From contig JAULYZ010000017.1 in NCBI GenBank assembly GCA_032117595.1, positions 62,001 to 126,000 on the forward strand: 64,000 nucleotides of DNA, read 5' to 3'. The stretch comes from WLJO01 sp032117595. GTDB taxonomy: Bacteria > Actinomycetota > Acidimicrobiia > Acidimicrobiales > Ilumatobacteraceae. This document shows, piece by piece, positions 32,148 through 40,346 of this stretch (position 1 is its first letter; every line of letters begins with the position of its first letter). The translations under genes were made by a program, and so were the position numbers. The notes beneath the pieces are model-generated. The model was not told where the DNA came from. It searched no databases and saw nothing but the letters and a program-made list of their open reading frames with translations.

Positions 32148-32170
32148 CGCGAAGGCCTTCGGCCCTCGCG
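32148..32170 (+). other. Leader hairpin before the bc operon
   Basis: CGCGAAGGCC and GGCCCTCGCG pair over ten positions with one A-C mismatch around the loop TTC. It starts two bases after the Rex-like palindrome and 52 bases before the first ORF. It could be an attenuator, an mRNA-stabilising structure or part of a promoter. The remainder of 31916-32221 shows no gene. Confidence 0.4.
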
Positions 32171-32221
32171 TGGAGACCCGAGAACGACCACAACCACGAG
32201 CGAAGGACACGCGTTCGGCTG

Positions 32222-32698
32222 ATGCTGGCTATCGCAATCACCAAGTGGCCAGGGATGAACCAGGCGTTCATCTTCTCCTTGATTTTCACCGTGGTGCTCA
32301 CCCTGGCCGTGATCCCGTACGGGAAGCGGCGTCCCATCGGAAAGCCGATGTCCTGGGGCGAGGCCATGTTCGCGTCGGCCTACGTCTTCGCCGTGTTGTT
32401 CATGGCGTACGGCGTCGTCCCGCACCAGTGGCTCACCCACGTCCAGAACGAGCAGAACTGGCGTGCCGACAAGATGGTGAACGGGCCCGGCGACATCTTC
32501 AAGTCCAAGGCGCGCGGTGGGAACTTCCCGTTCGACATCAACTACCTCCAGGTGGGCGACGCCATCGTCGTGGGCATCTACCTGTTCTTCCTCGGCCTCA
32601 ACATCTGGCTCTGGGGCTGGTGGCAAAAGCGCGGGAAGGTTGCGAGCACCGAGGTTGCCACGTCCTCCTACGGCCGTCCGTTGGTGAAGAAGGGCTGA
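32222..32698 (+). CDS. Unknown membrane protein of the bc operon
   Basis: 158 residues with about three helices (residues 15-33, 48-66 and 115-135). It carries a conserved-looking motif YGKRRPIGKPMSWGEAMFAS after the first helix and a hydrophilic loop with PHQWLTHVQNEQNWRADK. No cofactor motif and no family that I recognise. It is two bases before the iron-sulfur protein and opens the run of bc and nuo genes, so it is probably an accessory subunit of the bc complex. GAAGGA lies 14 bases before the ATG, longer than usual. Confidence 0.7.
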   Translation: MLAIAITKWPGMNQAFIFSLIFTVVLTLAVIPYGKRRPIGKPMSWGEAMFASAYVFAVLFMAYGVVPHQWLTHVQNEQNWRADKMVNGPGDIFKSKARGGNFPFDINYLQVGDAIVVGIYLFFLGLNIWLWGWWQKRGKVASTEVATSSYGRPLVKKG

Positions 32699-32700
32699 CC

Positions 32701-33114
32701 GTGGCACGCACCGACGCCAACCCCCCGATGCCGGAGTGGTCGACCGAGTACCAACTCGTCGAGGTCGACGCCGATTACCTCACCAAGGCCGTCAAGCCCA
32801 AGCAGTTCATCCACATCGATCAGTCCGAGTGCATCATGTGCGAGGGCTGTGTGGACATCTGCCCGTGGAAGTGCATCCACATGGTGAACCCGAGCGCCAT
32901 CGCAGAGGCGCAGGGCACCGAGATGCCGGGCTCGGACCCGAGCGACCACGTGATCTTCCTGATCGACGACGACGTGTGCACCCGCTGTGCGCTCTGCGTC
33001 GACCGATGCCCGACCGGGGTCATCATCCTCGGCAAGGCCGGCTCGCCCGGCTCGACGGGCGATGCGCATCAGCGCACCAATAACCATGGTTATGCCTACG
33101 GCATGAGGTTCTGA
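32701..33114 (+). CDS. 2x[4Fe-4S] ferredoxin-like protein of the bc operon
   Basis: 137 residues, GTG start. Two cluster-binding motifs are present: CIMCEGCVDICPWKC and, 35-40 residues later, CTRCALCVDRCP. Each CxxCxxCxxxCP set would hold a [4Fe-4S] cluster, with the extra Cys after the first motif unassigned. No signal peptide or helix is seen, so it should sit on the cytoplasmic side. It lies between an unknown membrane protein and cytochrome b, and could feed or take electrons at the bc complex, which is unusual (inference). Confidence 0.85.
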   Translation: MARTDANPPMPEWSTEYQLVEVDADYLTKAVKPKQFIHIDQSECIMCEGCVDICPWKCIHMVNPSAIAEAQGTEMPGSDPSDHVIFLIDDDVCTRCALCVDRCPTGVIILGKAGSPGSTGDAHQRTNNHGYAYGMRF

Positions 33115-33124
33115 GGGAACGAAT

Positions 33125-33910
33125 ATGGCGAAGATCCTCGAGACAAAGCCCCGCCCCACCTTCAAGGAGCGCGCGGCCAAACTGCAGGAACAGGTTCAGG
33201 GCAGCCAGGCGTGGGGATCGATCTTCCGCCCGGGCTCGATCTTCCGCAAGGGCTACACCGACAGCCCGCGCAACCGGTCGTACGTGATCATGAACTCGGT
33301 GCTCTACCACCTTCACCCGGTGAAGGTGAAGCGCCACGCCGTCAAGGTGAGCTACACGCTCTGCCTCGGTGGTCTGTCGTTCTTCCTCTTCATCCTGCTC
33401 ACGGTGACGGGCATCTTCCTGATGTTCTTCTACCGGCCCACCACTGCGCAGGCCTGGCAGGACATCCAGAGCCTGCAGACCTCGGTGACCTTCGGTCTGC
33501 TCGTGAGAAATATGCACCGATGGGGTGCTCACCTCATGGTGCTCACCGTGTTCCTCCACATGGCCCGCGTCTTCTATCACGGTGCGTACAAACCCCCGCG
33601 GGAGTTCAACTGGGTCATCGGCGTGATGCTGCTGATGCTCACCCTGCTGCTCTCGTTCACCGGCTATCTCTTGCCGTGGGACCAGTTGGCGCTCTGGGCC
33701 GTGACGGTGGGAACGAACATGATGGGGTACACGCCGGTGCTCGGCCCGCAGGTGCGGTTCGTGCTCCTCGGCGGTGCCGAAATCGGTGGCAACACCTTGC
33801 TTCGTTGGTATGTCTTGCACGTTCTGATGCTCCCGTTCGTGATCGTCATCTTCATGGCGATTCACTTCTGGCGGGTGCGTAAGGACGGCGGAATCTCCGG
33901 ACCACTGTGA
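33125..33910 (+). CDS. Cytochrome b N-terminal subunit (b6 type)
   Basis: 261 residues, four core helices. The heme b ligands are His131/His145 and His232/His247. The 14 residues between the second pair are characteristic of cytochrome b6, as opposed to 13 in bc1. Cys80 in TLCLGGLSFF aligns with the Cys that binds the extra heme c in b6f and Firmicutes bc complexes (CLGG in b6). The Qo-side block LLPWDQLALWAV is intact. The N-terminal 70 residues are a soluble basic extension. It pairs with the separate C-terminal subunit 15 bases downstream. Confidence 0.92.
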   Translation: MAKILETKPRPTFKERAAKLQEQVQGSQAWGSIFRPGSIFRKGYTDSPRNRSYVIMNSVLYHLHPVKVKRHAVKVSYTLCLGGLSFFLFILLTVTGIFLMFFYRPTTAQAWQDIQSLQTSVTFGLLVRNMHRWGAHLMVLTVFLHMARVFYHGAYKPPREFNWVIGVMLLMLTLLLSFTGYLLPWDQLALWAVTVGTNMMGYTPVLGPQVRFVLLGGAEIGGNTLLRWYVLHVLMLPFVIVIFMAIHFWRVRKDGGISGPL

Positions 33911-33925
33911 TCAGGAGGAATTGAG

Positions 33926-34705
33926 ATGACAGAGATCCCCGAACACCTCCGCAAGCGGGCCGAAGCGGCCCGGGCCAAGGCCGCAGCAGAGCAACCTGCT
34001 GAATCGGCTGGCACCGACGCGGGAGCAGCGGCCTCGGATCCCCGGATCCCGGCGCACCTGCTCGAGCGCAGCCGGTCGGCCAAGGCCAACAAGGAGCAGG
34101 CCACTGCCGGCGCCCCGAGTGGCGGTGGCGTTGCGGTTGCCGAAAAGGTCGGTGCCGTCGTGGCAGCCGGACCCGCCGTCGGTGGCGTGCCGGTGGGAGC
34201 TGGCCCCGGTGGGCACACCCAGCGTCTCCTCACCGTGGTGAAGTCCGGTTCCATCCAGGACGTGAAGGCCGAGCCGGTCGACAAGGTGCACACGTGGCCG
34301 CACCTGCTCGCCATCGAGTTCGTGGCGGCCCTTGCCTGCACGGCGTTCCTGTTCGTGTTCTCGGTGTTCGTGAATGCACCGCTGCTCGGACTTGCAAACA
34401 TCAACCAGACCCCGAACCCGTCGAAGGCGCCGTGGTACTTCCTCGGTCTTCAGGAGTTGCTCACGATGTTCCACCCGATGGTGGCCGGCGTGACCATCCC
34501 GGGTATGGGACTCGTGCTGCTTGCACTGGCGCCCTACATCGACAAGAACCCGTCGAACAAGCCCGAAGACCGCAAGTTCGCGATCTCGCTGATGACGGTG
34601 CACCTGATGTTCTGGGCGGTGCTCGTGATCATCGGCTCGTTCTTCCGTGGTCCTGGCTTCAACTTCACGCTCCCGTGGCGTGACGGACTCTTCTTCGACT
34701 TCTGA
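33926..34705 (+). CDS. Cytochrome b C-terminal subunit (subunit IV-like)
   Basis: 259 residues. A hydrophilic N-terminus of about 120 residues contains two copies of a short motif (IPEHLRKRAEAA and IPAHLLERSRSA). It is followed by three helices equivalent to PetD/b6f subunit IV. The quinol-site PEWY motif is APWY here (residues 168-171, in SKAPWYFLGLQELL), so the usual Glu is absent. Together with the preceding gene it forms a split cytochrome b. It starts after an AGGAGG at 33913-33918. Confidence 0.9.
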   Translation: MTEIPEHLRKRAEAARAKAAAEQPAESAGTDAGAAASDPRIPAHLLERSRSAKANKEQATAGAPSGGGVAVAEKVGAVVAAGPAVGGVPVGAGPGGHTQRLLTVVKSGSIQDVKAEPVDKVHTWPHLLAIEFVAALACTAFLFVFSVFVNAPLLGLANINQTPNPSKAPWYFLGLQELLTMFHPMVAGVTIPGMGLVLLALAPYIDKNPSNKPEDRKFAISLMTVHLMFWAVLVIIGSFFRGPGFNFTLPWRDGLFFDF

Positions 34706-34715
34706 GGTGAGCGCA

Positions 34716-35573
34716 ATGATTCTTGCAATCAGTTCCGGTGCCATCGTCGGTATCGGCGTTGCCGCTGCCGTGGTACTCGCTGTGCTCGTTCTGGTCGTCA
34801 CCGCACGTCGCTCCGATGTGCGCGGCGCAGGCGCCCTCAGCCGAGAGACCCGTTCGCGCGACAAGGCCAGTGCCGTCTCGACAGGCGCCGAGGTCTCCGG
34901 TCGCGAAGTAGAGCGCGCTGCGCGCTCCACTGCCGTTGCGGTGGTCGACGACACGGCAGTCGTCGCGTGGACCCCACCGGATGCCGAGCAGGTCGGTGTG
35001 TCGCGGCGTCACTTCTTCAACGTGTCGGCCATCACGCTCATGACCGCGAGCCTCGGTGGTTTCGGTGCCGCGGTGCTTGCGTTCCTCTGGCCGAGCAGCA
35101 GCGGCGGATTCGGCGGCAAGGTGCCGATCGGCAAGGTCGACGATGTGCTCGCCGTCATCAAGCAGGGCAAGGGCTTCGGCTACTTCCCGAATGCGCGTGC
35201 CTGGGTCACTGAGTACCCGACTGGTTCGCTTCCCAAGGCGCGTCTTGTCTACCCGCAGGCAGTGCTCAACGGTATGGAACGCGGCCTTTCGGTGCTGTGG
35301 CAGAAGTGCCCGCACCTCGGCTGCCGCGTACCGCAGTGCGAGAGCTCGCAGTGGTTCGAGTGCCCCTGCCACGGTTCGCAGTACAACCGAGCCGGCGAGA
35401 AGAAGGGCGGCCCGGCTCCCCGTGGCATGGATCGCTTCGGTGTCGAGGTCAACGGCGACAACGTCGTGATCAACACCGGCCTGCAGCTCAATGGTCCGGC
35501 AATCGGTGTCAACACCACCGGCCAGGAGGCCGAGGGCCCGCACTGCATCACCGCCGGTGGAGGTGGCCACTAA
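34716..35573 (+). CDS. qcrA: Rieske iron-sulfur protein
   Basis: 285 residues. An N-terminal helix (about 8-28) is followed by a hydrophilic linker and a Tat-like motif VSRRHFFNVS (95-104) before the main anchor helix. The Rieske fold has box 1 CPHLGC (198-203) and box 2 CPCHGS (216-221), giving ligands Cys198, His200, Cys216 and His219 and the disulfide Cys203-Cys218. An extra Cys208 lies between them. It accepts an electron from menaquinol and passes it to cytochrome c. Gene order b, subunit IV, Rieske, c is compact (0-15 bases apart). Confidence 0.93.
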   Translation: MILAISSGAIVGIGVAAAVVLAVLVLVVTARRSDVRGAGALSRETRSRDKASAVSTGAEVSGREVERAARSTAVAVVDDTAVVAWTPPDAEQVGVSRRHFFNVSAITLMTASLGGFGAAVLAFLWPSSSGGFGGKVPIGKVDDVLAVIKQGKGFGYFPNARAWVTEYPTGSLPKARLVYPQAVLNGMERGLSVLWQKCPHLGCRVPQCESSQWFECPCHGSQYNRAGEKKGGPAPRGMDRFGVEVNGDNVVINTGLQLNGPAIGVNTTGQEAEGPHCITAGGGGH

Positions 35574-36689
35574 GTGATTGCCGCCAACATCACCACCACC
35601 GTTGCGGTCATCTTCGCGATCATCTTCATCGGCGGCTGGCTGGTCTACGGGTTCTTCAACTTCCGGGCGACCCGCAAGGAGACCGGCGCCGAGCTCGAGC
35701 TCGCAGCGAACCGCAAGCAGTACTACGACGACGAGACGCTCGAGGGCCCCAAGCTCGAGCGCACGCAGTTGCTCGGTGTGCTCCTTCTTGCCGTGCTCAC
35801 CATCGGACTCCCGCTGTACTGGATCTTCGAGCCGAGCCGTCAGCGCGGAGCGATCGAGGGCTGGGAGAAGAAGTTCGAGATCCGCGGCGCACGGCTGTTC
35901 GACGTCACCGCCAACGGCGGATTCAACTGCGCCGGCTGCCACGGCGGCATGAAGGCAACGGGCGGACAGGCCCCGTACACCGTCACCGACCCCAACACCA
36001 ACGAGGTCAAGGCGGTGAACTGGATCGCTCCGGCCCTCGACTCGGTGCTGTATCGATACTCGGCCGACGAGATCCGCTTCATCCTCGTCTACGGACGCCC
36101 GTTCTCCCCGATGTCGGCATGGGGCGTGGACGGCGGCGGCCCGATGAACGATCAGCAGATCGACTCGCTCATCGAGTACATCAAGTCGATCCAGGTCGAG
36201 CCCATCGGATGCAAGTCCGAGAACATCTGGGACCTCACGCGAGGTGCACAGTTCGGTAACCGTGAGGCCAACCCGCGCGACCCTGCGGTGTGCGACGGCG
36301 GAGAAGTTCCTGCCGACATCTCCGAGGAACTGCAAAAAGCAGCCGAAGCCGATGTTGCAGCAGGTACCTACTCGAGCATCGGCGAGGCGCTGTTCAACAG
36401 CTCGTACAAGGCGGGCAGCTTCTCCTGCGCCCGCTGCCACACCCGCGGCTGGTCGTACGGCGAGCCGCGCGAGACGGGCGGCGGTGGTCTGGGCCCGAAC
36501 CTCACCGGTGGATCCGTCGTGCGCCAGTGCGTCACCAAGGAACAACTCACTGCCTTCCTCAGCGGCGGTTCGCGCTATGGCGTGAAGTACTGCGAGAACG
36601 GGCAGGGAAGCGGTCGCATGCCGGGATTCGGGCATGTGCTTAGCGATGAGCAGCTCGAAGCAATCGTCGACTACGTGCGGGGTCTCTGA
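35574..36689 (+). CDS. Membrane-anchored diheme cytochrome c of the bc complex
   Basis: 371 residues, GTG start directly after the Rieske stop. Two helices (about 8-28 and 66-84) with an acidic loop between them resemble the hairpin of oxidase subunit II. The extracytoplasmic part has two heme c sites, CAGCH (119-123) and CARCH (285-289). Met ligands are probable in SPMSAWG and GRMPGFGHVL. It would take electrons from the Rieske protein and pass them to the caa3 oxidase, as QcrC does in other actinobacteria. It is longer than QcrC because of the spacer between the two domains. Confidence 0.9.
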   Translation: MIAANITTTVAVIFAIIFIGGWLVYGFFNFRATRKETGAELELAANRKQYYDDETLEGPKLERTQLLGVLLLAVLTIGLPLYWIFEPSRQRGAIEGWEKKFEIRGARLFDVTANGGFNCAGCHGGMKATGGQAPYTVTDPNTNEVKAVNWIAPALDSVLYRYSADEIRFILVYGRPFSPMSAWGVDGGGPMNDQQIDSLIEYIKSIQVEPIGCKSENIWDLTRGAQFGNREANPRDPAVCDGGEVPADISEELQKAAEADVAAGTYSSIGEALFNSSYKAGSFSCARCHTRGWSYGEPRETGGGGLGPNLTGGSVVRQCVTKEQLTAFLSGGSRYGVKYCENGQGSGRMPGFGHVLSDEQLEAIVDYVRGL

Positions 36690-36692
36690 CCA

Positions 36693-37490
36693 ATGCTGTC
36701 CTCACTCCTCGCCATCGGGTGGAAGCCCGAATTCTTCGGAATCGTCATCGTCCTCATCTCGGTGGTGACGCTCTGCGGAAGCGTGTACCTGCTCCTCGGC
36801 ACCAACCTTGGCGTCCGCCTCGGACTGCTCGTGTCACTTGCCGGCCTGTTCGGCTGGATGGCCACGATGGGCTTCATCTGGTGGGCGTACGGCATCGGTC
36901 TCACCGGTAAGTCGCCAATCTGGAAACCCACCGAGGTGATCGTCGTCGACGGGAATCTCAGTCAGTTGGGCATCGGCCCGTCGAATGATCTCCCCGAGCA
37001 GCCCACCGATCGCGCCACCGCGAATTCGTCGTTCCTCGCCGACGACGGCTGGAAGAAGCTTTCCGACGACGATCCGCGGCGCGCCCTGGCCATCTCTGGT
37101 GCCGATGAGATCGTGCAGAAGGAAGCCGAGTTGCTGAAGGCGTCCGAGTACAAGGCGCTGGCCGTCTACGACAAGGGCGGCGAGCGCTATCCGCTGCTGT
37201 TCAACAACGAAGCGCTCGACTTCCTCGCGTTTTGGCACAAGCCCAAGTACGCGATCGTCGAGCTCGGCATCGTCAATCCGGTGTACGCCGAACCCGGTCG
37301 TGCACCACGTGCACCCACGGTCGACGATTCGAAGCAGCACATCTACGTCAAGATGCTGCGTGATCTCGGCGACAAGCGGAAGAACTCTGCGTTCGTTGCG
37401 ATCGGTTCCACCATCATCTTCGGAGCGCTCTGCTGGATGCTCCACAAGCGGGACCGGACCGTAAAGGCCAACCAGTTGGCGAAGGCCTGA
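36693..37490 (+). CDS. Unknown membrane protein linking bc and nuo genes
   Basis: 265 residues. Three helices: about 14-35, 43-67 and one near the C-terminus (238-256), with a soluble central domain of some 165 residues. Visible stretches include GFIWWAYGIGLTGKSPIWKP before the soluble part and YPLLFNNEALDFLAFW in it. No cofactor motif and no family that I recognise. It sits three bases after the diheme cytochrome and three before nuoA, so it is probably a subunit or assembly factor of the bc complex (inference). Confidence 0.7.
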   Translation: MLSSLLAIGWKPEFFGIVIVLISVVTLCGSVYLLLGTNLGVRLGLLVSLAGLFGWMATMGFIWWAYGIGLTGKSPIWKPTEVIVVDGNLSQLGIGPSNDLPEQPTDRATANSSFLADDGWKKLSDDDPRRALAISGADEIVQKEAELLKASEYKALAVYDKGGERYPLLFNNEALDFLAFWHKPKYAIVELGIVNPVYAEPGRAPRAPTVDDSKQHIYVKMLRDLGDKRKNSAFVAIGSTIIFGALCWMLHKRDRTVKANQLAKA

Positions 37491-37493
37491 TCC

Positions 37494-37955
37494 ATGAGCC
37501 AGTACCTCCCGGTCATCACACTGATGGTGCTGGCCATCCTGTTCGGAGCGCTGAGCTTCGTCGGGTCGAGGCTCCTCGCTCCCCGTCGCCCGAGCGCAGC
37601 GAAAGAGGCCCCGTACGAGTGCGGAATCGTTCCGTCGCGCGAGCCGCCTGAACGCTTCCCGGTCGGCTTCTACGTGGTGGCGATGTTGTTCATCATGTTC
37701 GACATCGAGATCATCTTCCTGTACCCGTACGCCGTCGATTACCAGTACCTCGGTGTCTCGGCGTTCTGGACGATGTTCGCCTTCTCGGTGGTCTTCTTCG
37801 CTGCCTTCGTCTATGTGGTTGCACGCGGGGCGCTCGACTGGGGCCCGCTGCGCCGCGAGCGACCGCTCGAACAGGTCGTGTCAGCGACCCGCACCACGAC
37901 CAGCACCATTCGACGCGTCGGGCTCGAGGGCCGCGACAAGGGGGCGGCAGCCTGA
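37494..37955 (+). CDS. nuoA: NADH-quinone oxidoreductase subunit A
   Basis: 153 residues, three helices, with the NuoA signatures KEAPYECGIVPS and FYVVAMLFIMFDIEIIFLYP. The Cys in YECG faces the quinone channel region and is the residue used to distinguish active from deactive states in mitochondria. The C-terminal tail of about 35 residues is longer than usual and basic. First of fourteen nuo genes in the canonical order; it follows the bc block by three bases. Confidence 0.96.
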   Translation: MSQYLPVITLMVLAILFGALSFVGSRLLAPRRPSAAKEAPYECGIVPSREPPERFPVGFYVVAMLFIMFDIEIIFLYPYAVDYQYLGVSAFWTMFAFSVVFFAAFVYVVARGALDWGPLRRERPLEQVVSATRTTTSTIRRVGLEGRDKGAAA

Positions 37956-37956
37956 C

Positions 37957-38544
37957 ATGGGCCAGATCCAGAACATCCTCGACGAGGGCATCCGGGGTCT
38001 CGAGCACAACTTCATCACGGCCAAGCTCGAGGACCTCGTCCGCTGGAGTCGCAGCCGCAGCAGTTGGCCTGCAACGTTCGGGCTCGCCTGCTGCGCGATC
38101 GAGATGATGGCAACAGGTGCAGCGCACTACGACATCTCGCGGTTCGGCATGGAGGTCTTCCGTGCATCGCCGCGCCAGGCCGACATCATGATCGTGGCGG
38201 GCCGGGTGAGCCAGAAGATGGCACCGGTGCTGCGTCAGGTGTACGACCAGATGATGGAACCCAAGTGGGTCATCTCCATGGGTGTGTGTGCCAGCAGCGG
38301 TGGGATGTTCAACAACTACGCCATCGTGCAGGGTGTCGATCAGGTGGTGCCGGTGGACGTGTACGCACCCGGTTGCCCGCCAACGCCCGAGACCCTCATT
38401 CACGCGATCGAGACGCTCCATGGGCTCATCGAGACCGGCGAGTTGCTCAAGCGTCGTGGGTCTACGGGAGCAGGTGCCAACGTCCATGTCGAGGCGGCGC
38501 CCGCTCCTGCGCAGCCGATCCCCGTGGTTCTCGGGGCCCGGTGA
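37957..38544 (+). CDS. nuoB: NADH-quinone oxidoreductase subunit B
   Basis: 195 residues. It binds cluster N2, the final electron donor to quinone: the tandem cysteines are in FGLACCAIEMM, the third in GVCASSGGMFNN and the fourth in YAPGCPPTPE. A Pro/Ala-rich tail of about 30 residues follows. It lies one base after nuoA. Located in the peripheral arm at the membrane interface. Confidence 0.96.
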   Translation: MGQIQNILDEGIRGLEHNFITAKLEDLVRWSRSRSSWPATFGLACCAIEMMATGAAHYDISRFGMEVFRASPRQADIMIVAGRVSQKMAPVLRQVYDQMMEPKWVISMGVCASSGGMFNNYAIVQGVDQVVPVDVYAPGCPPTPETLIHAIETLHGLIETGELLKRRGSTGAGANVHVEAAPAPAQPIPVVLGAR

Positions 38545-38547
38545 GCG

Positions 38548-39021
38548 ATGTCGATGCTTCACGGATGCCCCACGGGTGACTCGCGCGGCCAGACCACTGT
38601 CTTCGCCTCGGTCGACCAGTACGTCTCTGTCGTCAAGAAACTCGCCGACGACGGCTACACGATGTGCTACGACCTCACTGCAGTCGACTACCTAACGCAC
38701 CCCGGGCGCACGCTTCCCGACGGCGTCGCACCCGAGCGCTTCGAGCTCGTCGTGGGCCTGCTCTCCATCGAGCAGCGGTCCCGACTCCGCATCCGGGTGC
38801 AGGTCGCCGAGGACCAGGCAGTGCCGTCGTTGTTCGACATCCATCCCGGGACCGAGGCGATGGAGCGTGAGGTGTACGACATGTTCGGCATCGAGTTCAC
38901 CGGTCACCCCGACCTCACCCGGATCCTGATGCCGGAGGACTGGGACGGTCACCCGCTCCGGAAGGATTACGGCGTCGGACGAATTCCTGTCCAGTTCAAG
39001 CAAGCGGATCGGGGTGTGTGA
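38548..39021 (+). CDS. nuoC: NADH-quinone oxidoreductase subunit C
   Basis: 157 residues, shorter than many NuoC proteins. The family signature is complete: TEAMEREVYDMFGIEFTGHPDLTRILMPEDW, read in two blocks, ending HPLRKDYGVG. It is separate from NuoD, unlike in enterobacteria where the two are fused. Its stop overlaps the nuoD start (TGATG). Peripheral arm, no cofactor. Confidence 0.95.
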   Translation: MSMLHGCPTGDSRGQTTVFASVDQYVSVVKKLADDGYTMCYDLTAVDYLTHPGRTLPDGVAPERFELVVGLLSIEQRSRLRIRVQVAEDQAVPSLFDIHPGTEAMEREVYDMFGIEFTGHPDLTRILMPEDWDGHPLRKDYGVGRIPVQFKQADRGV

Positions 39022-40346
39022 TGGCCCTTGTCGAGCAGACCAATGAGGGCGGTCAGGAGCTCAAGGCGAGGAGCGAACTCGGCGCGAAGGAACTGCTGCG
39101 CGAGGTCGGTTCGGTCCTGCGAATGAGCGAGGCTGAGGCAGCAGCGCTTGCGCTCAGCGAGATCGACCCGTCCACCGATCAGACGATGATCATCAACATG
39201 GGGCCGCAGCACCCGAGCACGCACGGCGTGCTCCGCCTGATGCTCGAGCTCCAGGGCGAGACCGTGCTTCGCTGCAAGCCCATCATCGGCTACCTGCACA
39301 CCGGCATGGAGAAGACCGGTGAGCAACTCACGTTCCTGCAGGGCGGCACCAACGTCACCCGTATGGACTATGCGAGCCCGCTGAACAACGAGCTCGTGTT
39401 CTCGATGGCCGTCGAGAAGCTGCTCGGGATCGATGGCGACATCCCCGAACGAGCCGTGTGGATGCGCATGCTGCTCTCCGAGTTGAACCGCATGTCGAGC
39501 CATCTGTTGTTCATGGCCACCAACGGCATGGACATCGGTGCGGTGTCGATGATGATCTACGGCTGGCGCGAGCGCGAGCAAGTGCTCCGCTTCTTCCAGA
39601 AGGTCACCGGACTCCGGATGAACCACAACTTCATCCGTCCCGGTGGGCTAGCCGCTGATCTCCCGGCTGGCTGGCGCGACGACGTGCTGCACCTCCTCGA
39701 CGAGATCAACCCGCGGCTCGATGAGTACGACATCTTGATGACCGGCCAGCCGATCTGGCGCGAGCGTCTCCAGGGAGTTGGCATCATCACGGCGCAGGAG
39801 GCCATTGCTCTCGGCGCAACGGGGCCCATCCTGCGCTCCACGGGTGTGCCGTGGGATCTCCGGCGCGATCAGCCATATCTCAAGTACGAGGAGATGGAGT
39901 TCGACGTCATCGTGGGTTCCTACGGTGACGCGTTCGATCGCTACGCCATCCGCCTCAACGAGATCCGTGAATCGATGCGGATCGTGCGCCAGATCCTCGA
40001 CCGCATGCCCGCAGGCGACTATCGCATCCAGGACAAGAAGGTCACGCCCCCGCCGCGTGCACGTATCGACGAGTCGATGGAAGCACTCATCCACCACTTC
40101 AAGATCTTTACCGAGGGGTTCAAGGTCCCCGAGGGTGAGGTGTACGTGGCCATCGAGAGCCCGCGCGGCGAGATCGGCTGCTACATCGTCTCCGACGGGT
40201 CGTCGACGCCGTACCGGATGCACATGCGTGCACCCTCGTTCGTGAACGTCCAGACGCTGCCGCACATGATGCGCGGTGGTCTGGTGGCGGACGCTGTCGC
40301 CGTGATCTCCTCGGTCGACCCGGTCCTCGGAGAGGTTGATCGCTGA
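39021..40346 (+). CDS. nuoD: NADH-quinone oxidoreductase subunit D
   Basis: 441 residues. It forms the quinone pocket with NuoB: the His loop is in NMGPQHPSTHGVLRL, followed by GYLHTGMEKTGE and the C-terminal block SVDPVLGEVDR. It descends from the large subunit of [NiFe] hydrogenases. An N-terminal extension of about 55 residues precedes the conserved core. An alternative GTG three bases upstream exists. Its stop, TGATG, once probably overlapped the nuoE start; an insertion of 110 bases now intervenes. Confidence 0.96.
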   Translation: MALVEQTNEGGQELKARSELGAKELLREVGSVLRMSEAEAAALALSEIDPSTDQTMIINMGPQHPSTHGVLRLMLELQGETVLRCKPIIGYLHTGMEKTGEQLTFLQGGTNVTRMDYASPLNNELVFSMAVEKLLGIDGDIPERAVWMRMLLSELNRMSSHLLFMATNGMDIGAVSMMIYGWREREQVLRFFQKVTGLRMNHNFIRPGGLAADLPAGWRDDVLHLLDEINPRLDEYDILMTGQPIWRERLQGVGIITAQEAIALGATGPILRSTGVPWDLRRDQPYLKYEEMEFDVIVGSYGDAFDRYAIRLNEIRESMRIVRQILDRMPAGDYRIQDKKVTPPPRARIDESMEALIHHFKIFTEGFKVPEGEVYVAIESPRGEIGCYIVSDGSSTPYRMHMRAPSFVNVQTLPHMMRGGLVADAVAVISSVDPVLGEVDR

